Positions 17,318 to 27,224 of a stretch of 44,288 bases of DNA are shown one piece after another. Location: assembly GCA_025454375.1 (NCBI GenBank), contig JALOOO010000012.1, positions 1-44,288 on the forward strand, in the 5' to 3' direction. Made by a program: the position numbers and the translations under genes. Within the stretch, counting starts at the first letter, position 1. Each line of letters begins with the position of its first letter. Source of the stretch: Leptolyngbya sp. Prado105. GTDB lineage: Bacteria; Cyanobacteriota; Cyanobacteriia; Leptolyngbyales; Leptolyngbyaceae. The notes beneath the pieces are model-generated. The model ran no database searches. It was not told the origin of the DNA and saw only the letters and a program-made list of their open reading frames with translations.

Positions 17318-18958
17318 TTATAGAACCTCCAGAGATAGAATGGTTTGATCATCTTCTTGAATCGCGTTGTGTGCTTGAATCTGGGCAAGCAGTTGTTTGA
17401 GATCCAAACTTTCCCCCGTTTGCCGCAGTAATTTCCATAACCCGGTCTGTCTTAACATCGCCCCTGCTGAATCGATCTGAATACCTGATTCCCCTTCCGG
17501 TCGCACCGTTGCTTCAGTAATTCCGTCACTGGTGAGTAATAAGACTTCTCCACCTCGAAGACTTAATTTTCCGGCAATTGCACTCCAATTCGGTAATATC
17601 CCTAGAGGAATGCCTCGCACTTTCAAATAAGTTGGCTCCACTTCGTCCTCGATCGTTTGTCTCGACCAAATCAGAGGGTAAATATGTCCCGCATTGGCAT
17701 AGACCAGTTGATTTGTCGAAGGGGTAAATCGTGCCAAAACCATTGTGATGAAGCAATTCGTACCCATCAAATCCTGCGAGAGAATACTATTTAAGTTGCG
17801 CATCACTTCATCCGGTTCTGGAGAAATTTCCTGCGACAGTTCGCGCCGTAAGACTGAAATTGCACTTGCCATAAATAGCGCCGCCGGAACTCCTTTACCC
17901 GAAACATCTCCGACTGCTAACCAGAGATCGCCTTGAGGATGTTGGTAGACTTCAAAAAAGTCGCCTCCCACCTCGCGTGCCGGATGACAGCAGGCTTGCA
18001 CTTTGAGATTTTCGAGCCGGGGCAGCGTCTGCCTAAGCAAATTGGTCTGAATCTGGCGGGCGACTTCGAGTTCGGCTTGAATCTGTTTGGCTTGCTGCTG
18101 AGTCCGCAAGTAGAGTCTCGCTTGTGAGATGGCAAGAGCCGCTTGTTCGGTCACCACTTCAATTAGCTCTAAATCTTCAGCCGACCAAAAGGGTTTATCT
18201 GCCTCTCGATGCAGCGACAGAATCGCTAATAGTTCTTCCTGATAGCGTAAAGGCAACACAAAATGCGGCGGGTTTTGATTTTTCATTCTCGCCTTGCCAT
18301 CATGCAGCACTTTCTGCACCAGATCTGATTCGCGATCGCGATTCCAATCCCCGATCAGTGAGCCTTCTGTACAGTGCATCGCTGAAGTCGATCGCAGATG
18401 ATCGCCTTCGACCGGATGCAGCATACAGCAACTCACCTCGAACGTGGCTCCGATCGTTTCGACGATCGTTTGCAGCATGTTCTGATAATCGAGTGATTCA
18501 CGAATTGCTGTCGTCATGGCATTAAACGAAGATTCTCGTCTCAGTGCCCGCCGTAAGTCGGTTGTGCGCTGTTTAAGCACTAGATAAGTCTCAGCCGCTT
18601 GCTCGACCACGACTTGAAGCTGTTGCGGCTTCCAGGGCTTGGTGATGTATTTAAACACCTTGCCAGAATTAATCGCATCGACGAGATCCTCAACGTCGGT
18701 GTAGCCCGTCAGCACAATCCGAATCGTATCGGGAAAGAGATCGACCGTGCGACTGAGAAATTCAGTCCCGAGCATTTCGGGCATTCGCTGGTCTGAAATA
18801 ATAATTGCAACTTCGCCTTGTTCATTGAGGACTTCGAGCGCTTCGATCGCACTTTCCGCCCGAATCACGTCGAAGTCTCGGCGGAAGGTGCGGTAAAGCA
18901 GATCAAGATTGTCCGGCTCATCATCCACGATTAACAGCTTGAGTTTTTCTCGCCTCAT
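17318..18958 (-). CDS. Response regulator with GAF and PP2C (SpoIIE/RsbU-type) phosphatase
   Basis: 546 aa. Receiver domain 5-125 with the acidic pocket VDDEPDN and phospho-acceptor Asp56 in IISDQRMPEM; TGY and KPW complete the site. A GAF domain follows (about 140-285), then a short coiled linker with AELEVARQIQTNLL, then a PP2C/SpoIIE phosphatase (about 325-543) with GGDFFEV, LAVGDVSGKGVPAALFM and LLLTSDGITEA metal-binding motifs. The expected role is dephosphorylating a STAS-domain protein when phosphorylated by a histidine kinase, opposing the RsbW-like kinase 3 bp downstream. No cognate kinase is adjacent. The start is ATG 18958. Confidence 0.92.
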   Translation of the reverse strand: MRREKLKLLIVDDEPDNLDLLYRTFRRDFDVIRAESAIEALEVLNEQGEVAIIISDQRMPEMLGTEFLSRTVDLFPDTIRIVLTGYTDVEDLVDAINSGKVFKYITKPWKPQQLQVVVEQAAETYLVLKQRTTDLRRALRRESSFNAMTTAIRESLDYQNMLQTIVETIGATFEVSCCMLHPVEGDHLRSTSAMHCTEGSLIGDWNRDRESDLVQKVLHDGKARMKNQNPPHFVLPLRYQEELLAILSLHREADKPFWSAEDLELIEVVTEQAALAISQARLYLRTQQQAKQIQAELEVARQIQTNLLRQTLPRLENLKVQACCHPAREVGGDFFEVYQHPQGDLWLAVGDVSGKGVPAALFMASAISVLRRELSQEISPEPDEVMRNLNSILSQDLMGTNCFITMVLARFTPSTNQLVYANAGHIYPLIWSRQTIEDEVEPTYLKVRGIPLGILPNWSAIAGKLSLRGGEVLLLTSDGITEATVRPEGESGIQIDSAGAMLRQTGLWKLLRQTGESLDLKQLLAQIQAHNAIQEDDQTILSLEVL

Positions 18959-19100
18959 GCGTATCCTCGAATGCCGTGTAAAGTCTTTATGAAACGTACC
19001 CGTGGTGTCCGGGGAACTAACACAAGAGAGGTAGGGGAATTTACTAAGGATGAGGAGTGAACTTCGTCACGCTTCGCAAGGAGGGCAAGGGTTTGTGGAG

Positions 19101-19880
19101 TTATTTGAGGGTGTTCCAGGCTTGGATGATCGTTTGGAGCGATCGGGGTAATTTTCCTTCTTCAATGTCCGCATATTCTACTGTTCCTTCTGGGCTGGTT
19201 AAAGTCATGATGAAGAAATCAGCAGCACCTTGAGGCGGCGAGTAAGTCTTGCGATTGAAATTTTGAAATTGCTCACGTTTCAGCAGTTCGCGAAATTCCT
19301 GGACTTTTTGAGGGGAAACTTTCCAAGCTCGAAGCGATGCGGACGAGGAAGCGCTTTGAGTCAGCAGAGAATCGCCTCCCATTGCAATGGCTTGCTGCAT
19401 CGTGCCATCGTTTAGCAAAACAGTGTCATAAGTTTGACCCGCAAATCCACCACTCAGGCGCGATCGAAATACAACATTTTGCGGCAGCCTTTCTCGCGGT
19501 TTGAGATCGGCTAATCTCAGCGATCGTCCCTGGAGATCGGTATGATAAACCCAAGTTCGATCGCCTTTCGCAACGACCACTCTCCAGCCTTCAACAAGTT
19601 GCTGCGTACAAAATTCGTCGGGTTTTGCTAATTCAAAGCAACCATCTCCCCAGGTTTTGCGTTCTGCCTCAATTACTCGCAACTCATGCGTGGGGATTCC
19701 AACTCGTCGCGCTAAATCTTTTCGCACGCGCCAACTTAACGCTTTTGGATAAGACGTAGCAAGCAGGGCTGTCGGGTGGCGCATTGGGGCAGCGGTCGCC
19801 TGTAACAGGGGAATGCCACTGACAAGAGACAGGACACTGATGAGGGCAATCGCCGAAATTAACTGGACAGGGAAACGCAT
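19101..19880 (-). CDS. Predicted secreted protein of unknown function
   Basis: 259 aa from ATG 19880. It has a signal peptide (residues 1-30: MRFPVQLISAIALISVLSL, ending ATAAP), then a globular domain. The central part (TWGDGCFELAKPDEFCTQQLVEGWRV) carries two cysteines that could pair, with WVYHTDLQGRSLRL following, as in short periplasmic cyanobacterial proteins. The C-terminal ~100 residues (NDGTMQQAIAMG, REQFQNFNRKTYSPP, TSPEGTVEYADIEEG) look like a second beta-rich module. I do not recognise a named family. The frame is open back to 20432 over the PIN gene, but the extension has non-coding character. It lies 56 bp after the PIN-like gene and may be co-transcribed with it. Confidence 0.75.
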   Translation of the reverse strand: MRFPVQLISAIALISVLSLVSGIPLLQATAAPMRHPTALLATSYPKALSWRVRKDLARRVGIPTHELRVIEAERKTWGDGCFELAKPDEFCTQQLVEGWRVVVAKGDRTWVYHTDLQGRSLRLADLKPRERLPQNVVFRSRLSGGFAGQTYDTVLLNDGTMQQAIAMGGDSLLTQSASSSASLRAWKVSPQKVQEFRELLKREQFQNFNRKTYSPPQGAADFFIMTLTSPEGTVEYADIEEGKLPRSLQTIIQAWNTLK

Positions 19881-19936
19881 AAAAACTTGAGGGCTTTTAG
19901 TTAAGAGATGACGAGTGGAGGCAATCAGAAAGTTTC

Positions 19937-20641
19937 CTATTTGCTTTGTTCGGGTGTATTGGGCATTTGGCGAATCAAGGGTTGGGCTAACCCCCACCCA
20001 AGTGTCAATCCACTCAAAATCAAAACCACAGGCAACCAGCGATCGACCCACGTAGATTGATACATCGGGTGAGGGACAGACTTCGGATAATTTTGAGTCG
20101 AATAATGGGGGGACTGTCTGTGATTTCCCGCACTGAGTAACTGCAAGGAATGAGCTTGCATCGATCGCAGATGTTGGATCACAACTGGAGGCTGACGTTT
20201 TGTGCGGCTCCAAGTCAGAAAGGTACTGACGGGAATTCCAGTGAGATTTCCGACTTGGAGTGCTTGCACCTGCTGGAGTAAAGCCCGATCGTTGGAGAGG
20301 ACGACGACGAGTTGCTTTGGACTCAATCGCGCGAGTTCCTGGGCTGAATTTCGCACCTCGATCGCAAGTCTTGCCCGTCTTGTAAAGGGGCGAGCAGTTT
20401 CGGCTAGAATCGGCGATCGAGCAAGTTGCCAATCGCTTTCGAGCTTAAATCGACAATATTCACGAGCAATGTTCAATTCAGCAATTTCGCGCGGATTCGC
20501 TGCCCAAGCTTCTAGTTCTTGATGAACGGCTTGGGGGATAAAACAGGAACCGATGGGGCTAAACTCCAACCATTCATGCGGTCTACAGGCAAAAAGCGTA
20601 TTGAGATCGATTAACAGAAAGATTTGAGGGGCATCAACCAT
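19937..20641 (-). CDS. PIN-like domain protein with C-terminal membrane anchor
   Basis: 234 aa. The N-terminal 140 residues resemble a PIN/VapC-like nuclease fold: a first acidic strand FLLIDLNTLFA, an IPQAVHQELEAW helix with the second acid, and LVVVLSNDRALLQQ for the last conserved Asp. The tail has one hydrophobic helix (about residues 203-223, WLPVVLILSGLTLGWGLAQP), predicting a tail-anchored membrane protein. There is no antitoxin-like gene beside it, so a classical toxin-antitoxin role is not supported. Nuclease activity is inferred from the acidic pattern only. It lies 23 bp downstream of the S2P protease gene, probably in the same transcript. Confidence 0.72.
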   Translation of the reverse strand: MVDAPQIFLLIDLNTLFACRPHEWLEFSPIGSCFIPQAVHQELEAWAANPREIAELNIAREYCRFKLESDWQLARSPILAETARPFTRRARLAIEVRNSAQELARLSPKQLVVVLSNDRALLQQVQALQVGNLTGIPVSTFLTWSRTKRQPPVVIQHLRSMQAHSLQLLSAGNHRQSPHYSTQNYPKSVPHPMYQSTWVDRWLPVVLILSGLTLGWGLAQPLIRQMPNTPEQSK

Positions 20642-20664
20642 AATCTGAGGAGCAGATGAAAGAA

Positions 20665-22152
20665 CTAGCCGCCAATGCCAAGGCGACCTGCAAGACTAGG
20701 AGTTAGCGGCAGCAGAATTGTCACCATCAAAAATAAAACCACCAGACCAATCGCCGCACGAGCATCATCGGGTTCAGTGAGTTCGTTGAGGCTGGGGCGC
20801 TCTGGATTGCGCTGTAACACCACAATCACGATCGCCCAATACAACGCCAACGGATTGACAAACGAAGCCAGTCCCAAAATCGTAATCGTCGCAACTGTCG
20901 CACGAGCAGCAATTTTGCGCCCGTAGATAGCTTGCACAATGCGACCGCCATCGAGTTGTCCTGCTGGCATGACGTTAATTGCAGTGACAACTAAGCCAAT
21001 CCAACCGAGAACCACTAGCGGACTCACTTCAACAATCGATCGCTGAATCCCCGTTCCCATAATCACACGCGCTAAGGTTCCAACCAAGATTGATCCTTCA
21101 AAGAATTGTGTCGGAACTTTGAACCCGCTGCCTTCATGCGACATCAATAATCCAGCAATCAACATGCCAAAGGCGACGAGTCCCCCTGCAATTGGACCTG
21201 CCACTGAGATATCGAATAACGTCGATCGATTCGGCAGCAGCGATCCAAATTTCGTAATTGCGCCAAACGAGCCAATCTGCCAAGTGGGGATAAAAAATGG
21301 CAAGTTCAGTTTAATCTGATGGCGCTTTGCAACGATCCAATGCCCAAATTCATGCGCTAAGAGAACGGCTAAAATGCCCAAACTAAATGGCAGCACTTCT
21401 TTGTATCGCTCCGGCGAACCATAGAAATCGAATCCGAGTAAGATGCCCCCTGTTTCTAAACTTGCAGCGATCGTGGCGAGAAACAGCACGATCGATAATA
21501 AAGTTTGTGTCAAAGTCAGCGGCTTCGGATCGTTTTTACTCGGTAAAACAACGACGACAGGCTTTTCATCTTGGTTTTCGATCAAAAAGAGTCGGTAGCG
21601 ATCGCCCACTTGCGTTTTCAAATTCTCAGTCAATTTCGCATGAGTCGCATCTGGATCGCCGCGTAAATTTCCTTTAAATATTGCGCCATCTTGATAGGAA
21701 ATAGTCTCTGTCAAAAAGTAAGTATCAATTCCGAAAATGCCTTTAATCGCTTGCAAATCGTCATTCGGAATCGATAGGTTTTCAGGCTGAGACAGGACTG
21801 GGGCTGCGGTCGCCTCATCAGATTTGGGAAAGGCAGATTCGGACATGTTTCCATGAGCCGAAGGCTGCGCAACTTTCGCTGCTGCTCTTTGCGCTAAAAA
21901 TTCCTGCCCTTCCGCTCTCAACTTTCGACCAATCCAGATATAGAACCCCGTCGAAATTACAAACAGCAGCAGCATCCCTGCCAAATTGAGATAAATTCCT
22001 GCGGAAAATAAGCCAAAAAAGATAATCCACGGAGACATCAGCACGACTGACTGAAACCAAGCCAAAATGCCAAGTTTCCCATAAGGACGAGCGCGATTAA
22101 ATCCTACGCCTAAAATTAAGAGCGCGACTAATACGGCAAGTGCAGTAACCAT
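20665..22152 (-). CDS. Site-2 protease family membrane metalloprotease (EGY-like, M50)
   Basis: Intramembrane zinc protease, 495 aa. Zinc ligands: LLAHEFGHWIVAKRH (HExxH) in the middle and NVMPAGQLDGGRI near the C-terminus. A GNLRG segment (FKGNLRGDPD) before the catalytic core is characteristic of the EGY1/EGY2 chloroplast/cyanobacterial branch. Two N-terminal helices (about 1-20 and 35-70), a soluble region (about 75-200), then about six core helices. I start at ATG 22152, preceded by a G-rich stretch; the frame extends nine codons to TTG 22179. EGY-type proteases are needed for thylakoid development in plants; the bacterial substrates are unknown. Divergent from the glycosyltransferase gene. 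Confidence 0.92.
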   Translation of the reverse strand: MVTALAVLVALLILGVGFNRARPYGKLGILAWFQSVVLMSPWIIFFGLFSAGIYLNLAGMLLLFVISTGFYIWIGRKLRAEGQEFLAQRAAAKVAQPSAHGNMSESAFPKSDEATAAPVLSQPENLSIPNDDLQAIKGIFGIDTYFLTETISYQDGAIFKGNLRGDPDATHAKLTENLKTQVGDRYRLFLIENQDEKPVVVVLPSKNDPKPLTLTQTLLSIVLFLATIAASLETGGILLGFDFYGSPERYKEVLPFSLGILAVLLAHEFGHWIVAKRHQIKLNLPFFIPTWQIGSFGAITKFGSLLPNRSTLFDISVAGPIAGGLVAFGMLIAGLLMSHEGSGFKVPTQFFEGSILVGTLARVIMGTGIQRSIVEVSPLVVLGWIGLVVTAINVMPAGQLDGGRIVQAIYGRKIAARATVATITILGLASFVNPLALYWAIVIVVLQRNPERPSLNELTEPDDARAAIGLVVLFLMVTILLPLTPSLAGRLGIGG

Positions 22153-22248
22153 CTCAAACCCCCAAACTCGATCGCTCAATTTCTAGAACACGTACAAGAT
22201 CTACTCTACAACGATAGAATCTGTGCCAGAGATGAGAAAAATGCGATC

Positions 22249-23418
22249 GTGAATTTAAAGTACGCTCTAGTCCATGAATGGCTGACCCCAAAAGCAACAG
22301 GCGGATCAGAACTCGTTGTCCAAGAAATTCTCAAACATGTTGATGCGGATCTGTACGCCCTGATTGATTTTGAATCCGTCAATCCTAAAAGTTACTTGTA
22401 TCAGCGTCAAATCGGCACAACTTTTTTGCAGCGGTTTCCGTTTGCAAGAAACGGCGTTCAAAAATATTTGCCCTTTTTGCCGATTGCGATCGAACAACTC
22501 GATCTCCACGCCTACGACATTATTCTCTCGTCCTATCACGCGGTTGCCAAAGGGGTGATCACCTCTCCCAATCAACTGCATATCTGCTACTGTCATGCTC
22601 CGATGCGATATGCCTGGGATATGACGTTTGAATATCTGCGAAACAGTCGCGCAGGTCACGGAATTCCTGGAATATTGACGCGATATTTACTGCATCAATT
22701 GCGACAATGGGATGTCATCTCATCTCATCGAGTTGATTATTTTATTGCAAATTCTCACCATACTGCGCGCAGAATTTGGCGCTGTTATCGGCGGTCTGCT
22801 GAAGTGATTTACCCTCCGGTTGATGTCGATCGCTTCTCGTTTGAACCGCAAAAACAAGACTATTACCTCACCGTTTCAAGACTGGTTGGCTATAAAAAAA
22901 TCCCGTTAATTGTTCAAGCCTTTAATCAACTCAATCTTCCCTTAGTTGTGATCGGCAGTGGAGCAGAATTGTCAACTCTTAGAAAGATCGCAAAACCGAA
23001 TATCAAAATTTTAGGATGGCAGCCCGATGACGTTGTAGAGCAATATATGAAACAAGCAAAAGCGTTCGTCTATGCCGCCTACGAAGATTTTGGAATTGCT
23101 CCGCTTGAAGCGCAAGCTTGCGGCACGCCAGTGATTGCCTATGGAGTAGGAGGAACGGCTGAAACTGTGAGAGACTTACGGGAATATCATGCTCAAGGTA
23201 CTGGCATTTTGTTTCCAAATCAAACAGAATCCGCGATCGTCGAAGCCGTTCAAATCTTTGAACAGCATCAGGCAATCTTTCAACCCGAAATTGCTCGATT
23301 ATTTGCCTTGACCTTTCACCCGGATATTTTCAAACAGAAATATCTCGATTTCATCGATCGAGCCTATCAAGAATTTCAATCTCGTCAAAAATACTCGCCA
23401 ATTGGGGAGCAAATTTAA
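22249..23418 (+). CDS. Glycosyltransferase family 4
   Basis: 389 aa, GT-B fold, cytoplasmic or peripheral. The N-terminal acceptor domain starts YALVHEWLTPKATGGSELV. The C-terminal donor domain has VSRLVGYKKIPLIVQAF and the E-x7-E signature in YEDFGIAPLEAQACGTPVIAYGVGGTAETV, typical of retaining transferases using nucleotide-diphospho sugars (mannose, glucose or fucose). The NSHHTARRIWRCYRR segment is common in mannosyltransferase-like members. The start is GTG 22249. It opens an exopolysaccharide cluster (sugar transferase, gmd, fcl), so it likely extends a lipid-linked oligosaccharide. The donor sugar cannot be told. Confidence 0.9.
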   Translation: MNLKYALVHEWLTPKATGGSELVVQEILKHVDADLYALIDFESVNPKSYLYQRQIGTTFLQRFPFARNGVQKYLPFLPIAIEQLDLHAYDIILSSYHAVAKGVITSPNQLHICYCHAPMRYAWDMTFEYLRNSRAGHGIPGILTRYLLHQLRQWDVISSHRVDYFIANSHHTARRIWRCYRRSAEVIYPPVDVDRFSFEPQKQDYYLTVSRLVGYKKIPLIVQAFNQLNLPLVVIGSGAELSTLRKIAKPNIKILGWQPDDVVEQYMKQAKAFVYAAYEDFGIAPLEAQACGTPVIAYGVGGTAETVRDLREYHAQGTGILFPNQTESAIVEAVQIFEQHQAIFQPEIARLFALTFHPDIFKQKYLDFIDRAYQEFQSRQKYSPIGEQI

Positions 23419-23484
23419 CGCGAAACGAGTCGATGGCTTTATGATCAAGACTGTGTGTGTGGTGTGGAAAAAGTAAGGAGTAAG

Positions 23485-24207
23485 ATGACTGCCGATAGCC
23501 AATTTGTCCCAGGCAAACGGATTCGGTCGATCTTCAAGCGTGGTAAGCCGTTCGGCAAACCTTCGATTTTCAATACTCGGAATGCGCTTGAAAACGATTT
23601 TGCCAAACGTCTCTTTGATATTGTATTTTCGCTGTCTGTTCTGATTCTTTTCTCTCCGGTGTATTTCATCTTGGCGTTGCTGATTGCCCTGAGTTCGTCA
23701 GGTCCAATTTTCTATGTGCAAGAACGAGTCGGAAAAGATTTCAAACGATTCGGCTGTATCAAATTTAGAACAATGGTAAGAAATGCGGATGAACTACTCG
23801 TCGATCTGATCAGTACTTCACCCCAGATGCGCGAAGAATTTGAAACCACCTTCAAACTCAAATCCGATCCGCGAATCACCTGGATCGGCAAATTCTTGCG
23901 AATTACCAGTCTCGACGAGTTTCCTCAGTTTTGGAATGTGCTGATGGGAGATATGAGCGTTGTTGGACCACGCCCGCTCGTGATTGAAGAACTGCCAAAA
24001 TACGGAACCCACATCGACAAAGTTTTAACCATTCGCCCTGGGATTACGGGACTGTGGCAAGTGTCAGGTCGCAATGACATCCCCTATCCGCAGCGAATTC
24101 GCATTGATGTCTACTATGCGAGTTGTCATAATTTTCTGCTCGATCTCTGGATTATCGTCAAAACGATCGGAGTCGTCGTCTTCCCAAAAGATAACGGCGC
24201 TTACTAA
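23485..24207 (+). CDS. Polyprenyl-phosphate sugar-1-phosphate transferase (WcaJ/WbaP-type)
   Basis: Initiating enzyme of exopolysaccharide repeat-unit synthesis, transferring a sugar-1-phosphate from an NDP-sugar to undecaprenyl phosphate. The 240-aa form corresponds to the catalytic C-terminal half of WbaP/WcaJ: membrane helix (about 30-55, RLFDIVFSLSVLILFSPVYF), RVGKDFKRFGCIKFRTM, SLDEFPQFWNVLMGDMSVVGPRP, and RPGITGLWQVSGRNDIPYPQR followed by DVYY. The start at ATG 23485 is fixed by the AAGGAG at 23473; an open frame back to GTG 23455 is ignored. It lies 66 bp after the GT4 gene. Confidence 0.92.
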   Translation: MTADSQFVPGKRIRSIFKRGKPFGKPSIFNTRNALENDFAKRLFDIVFSLSVLILFSPVYFILALLIALSSSGPIFYVQERVGKDFKRFGCIKFRTMVRNADELLVDLISTSPQMREEFETTFKLKSDPRITWIGKFLRITSLDEFPQFWNVLMGDMSVVGPRPLVIEELPKYGTHIDKVLTIRPGITGLWQVSGRNDIPYPQRIRIDVYYASCHNFLLDLWIIVKTIGVVVFPKDNGAY

Positions 24208-24595
24208 GTCCGTCCGCTAGAAAGCCGAATTTGATACTCAGTAATCCGGATGACTTGAATCACTTCCGTAATGTTTAGCAGCTTTGATTCATTCTGATCC
24301 GCGCGACTTTTAAAGTAAGAACGATCGAGTTTTGTATCAAAAGCGACAACTGCTCGTAACAACCGCCAATCCTCTGAAACTTCAGCCAATCTTGTTCTAA
24401 GTCCACGACTTCTTTACACAGAAACGCACTCATTCGAGTTAAGGTTGAATGTTATTTTGGTGTTACTTGTGCTGAGCTTAGGGTTAACTAGGTACAGCTT
24501 GTTTTCGTATGGCTACATAACGCTGAACGCGAAACAATTCAAGAATTGATTCAATGTCCAGCAGTTTCTGTAATTGCAGGTGAGGAAAGTATAGA
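24208..24595. other. Intergenic region before gmd, with a doubtful minus-strand ORF
   Basis: 388 bp. On the minus strand 24389-24204 an open frame of 61 codons from a TTG (LLRAVVAFDTKLDRSYF, ending IRLSSGRT) has protein-like composition. Another short frame from ATG at about 24432 covers its upstream part, so it may be a frameshifted remnant of a small gene. It overlaps the sugar transferase stop by 4 bp. Toward gmd the sequence is AT-rich; GGTGAGGAAAG before 24596 is the gmd Shine-Dalgarno. Confidence 0.3.
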
Positions 24596-25672
24596 ATGAC
24601 GCAACGTAAACGCGCACTGGTAACGGGTATCACAGGTCAAGATGGTTCCTACTTAAGTGAACTCTTACTTGAGCAAGGCTATGAAGTTCATGGAATTATC
24701 CGAAGAACCTCAACATTTAATACCGATCGCATTGATCACATCTACGAAGACCCACACGTTGAAGGCGCACGCCTCTTTCTGCACTACGGGGATTTGACCG
24801 ACGGGACAACATTTCGCCGGATTCTCGAAGAAGTAAAACCTTGCGAAGTCTACAACTTGGGCGCACAATCGCATGTGCGAGTGAGCTTTGATGCACCGGA
24901 ATATACAGCAGATGCTGTCGGAATGGGCGCATTGAGAATTCTCGAAGCAGTTCGCGACTATCAGCAACGCATTGGCGAACAAGTCCGCTATTATCAGGCT
25001 GGATCTTCAGAAATGTTCGGAAAAGTCCAAGCCGTTCCTCAAACTGAAGAGACTCCGTTCTATCCTCGCAGTCCTTACGCCTGTGCAAAAGTATTTGCCC
25101 ATTGGCAAACCGTCAACTATCGCGAATCGTATGACATGTTTGCCTGTAACGGCATTCTGTTTAATCACGAATCTCCGCGTCGGGGTGAAACATTTGTCAC
25201 CCGCAAAATTACTCGTGCAGTCGCACAAATCGTATCAGGTCGCCAAAAGAAACTCTATATGGGTAACCTCGACGCAAAACGCGACTGGGGCTATGCAAAA
25301 GACTATGTGCGGGCAATGTGGCTAATGTTGCAACAAGAACAGCCCGATGATTATGTCGTTGCAACGGGTGAAACGCATTCGATTCATGAATTTCTAGACA
25401 TCGCTTTCGGGCGTGTCAATTTGGACTGGAAAGATTATGTTGAGTTTGATGCGCGTTACCTGCGTCCGGCAGAGGTGGATTTGTTAATTGGTGATCCAGC
25501 GAAAGCGAAGAAGCAACTCGGCTGGGAACCGTCTGTCACGTTTGAAGAGTTGGTGCATCTGATGGTGGACGCTGACCTCCATGCAGTCGGGATCAGCACG
25601 CCTGGGAATGGGCAGTCTACAGTTGCAGATTACGCCACCATTCGTCAAAACCTGGCTGGGGTATCTTTCTGA
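24596..25672 (+). CDS. gmd: GDP-mannose 4,6-dehydratase
   Basis: First step of GDP-L-fucose synthesis: GDP-D-mannose to GDP-4-keto-6-deoxymannose. SDR fold, 358 aa. The NADP(H) site is [19 protein letters not shown], then [13 protein letters not shown]; catalytic SSEMFGK (Ser/Thr and Glu) and YACAK (YxxxK); nucleotide-sugar binding in [17 protein letters not shown]. It is preceded by a clear Shine-Dalgarno (GAGGAAAG). fcl follows 22 bp downstream, so the two enzymes are co-expressed. The product likely feeds the capsule or EPS made with the upstream transferases. Confidence 0.97.
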   Translation: MTQRKRALVTGITGQDGSYLSELLLEQGYEVHGIIRRTSTFNTDRIDHIYEDPHVEGARLFLHYGDLTDGTTFRRILEEVKPCEVYNLGAQSHVRVSFDAPEYTADAVGMGALRILEAVRDYQQRIGEQVRYYQAGSSEMFGKVQAVPQTEETPFYPRSPYACAKVFAHWQTVNYRESYDMFACNGILFNHESPRRGETFVTRKITRAVAQIVSGRQKKLYMGNLDAKRDWGYAKDYVRAMWLMLQQEQPDDYVVATGETHSIHEFLDIAFGRVNLDWKDYVEFDARYLRPAEVDLLIGDPAKAKKQLGWEPSVTFEELVHLMVDADLHAVGISTPGNGQSTVADYATIRQNLAGVSF

Positions 25673-25691
25673 ACCGCTATACAAGAACTAA

Positions 25692-26645
<954 letters not shown>

Positions 26646-26669
26646 GGTTCCATTGCCTTGTTTGCTGAG

Positions 26670-26698
26670 GGAGATTCTTCGGAATCTCCTTTTTTTTT
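26670..26698 (+). terminator. Rho-independent terminator of the gmd-fcl operon
   Basis: Perfect 8-bp stem GGAGATTC/GAATCTCC (26670-26677 with 26682-26689), UUCG tetraloop and a 9-T run (26690-26698), 24 bp after the fcl stop. Confidence 0.95.
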
Positions 26699-27224
26699 GG
26701 GTTTTTATCTGTTTGATATCCATGTCGATATAAAGTTCTAATAATAGAACCCCGTGTTTTTACGGATATTTTCTCAGGGTAAACGCGGAAAAGAAAAAGG
26801 AGAAATCTGGTATCAAATGTGATCGTTTCTAAGATTTATCTCGCCCCTATGTGCTGAAAATGCGATCATAGAGGAGTTTCAGAAGATACGCGACCAGAAA
26901 AAATCTGAATATTCTGGCTAAACCATATCTTCACGATTCCCTGATGAAGGTTGTCAATCTCCGTAAATACCAGTAAGCTCTTAAATAAGTTAAGCCGTGT
27001 GTACCAGCATCTATCGCTTGTCTATTCATCAAAAAACGCGATCGTTCGCTGTTATCGGCAATATCAGGGGCTTAGATTAATTCCAGCAAATCTTCAACAG
27101 GGTTGCACTATCCAATCGCCATAGAATATGCGGCTTGAGAGTCCTGAGATCAGGCTCTAGCTTGCTGTGCATTCGATTCTCAGGCGACCTGTGATGAAAA
27201 CCCTTCGAGCCATGATTCAGCGCT
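26699..27224. other. Gene-free region and probable leader of the pix-type operon
   Basis: About 525 bp without a plausible gene until the frameshifted start region at 27194. It is AT-rich at the left, with several A runs. A small hairpin AGAG..CTCT (27138-27158) lies near the operon. A TTGCAC near 27104 is followed by TAGAAT, but the 13-bp spacing is poor. The operon promoter should be here; I cannot place it. Confidence 0.45.

Noticed and set aside
19881-20432. Long upstream extension of the secreted-protein frame over the PIN gene
   Set aside because: Ser/Thr/Arg-rich composition, overlap with a well-formed gene in another frame, and a clear signal peptide starting at 19880.
19937-20641. 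VapC-type toxin of a toxin-antitoxin pair
   Set aside because: No antitoxin-sized neighbour, longer than VapC, and carries a membrane anchor.
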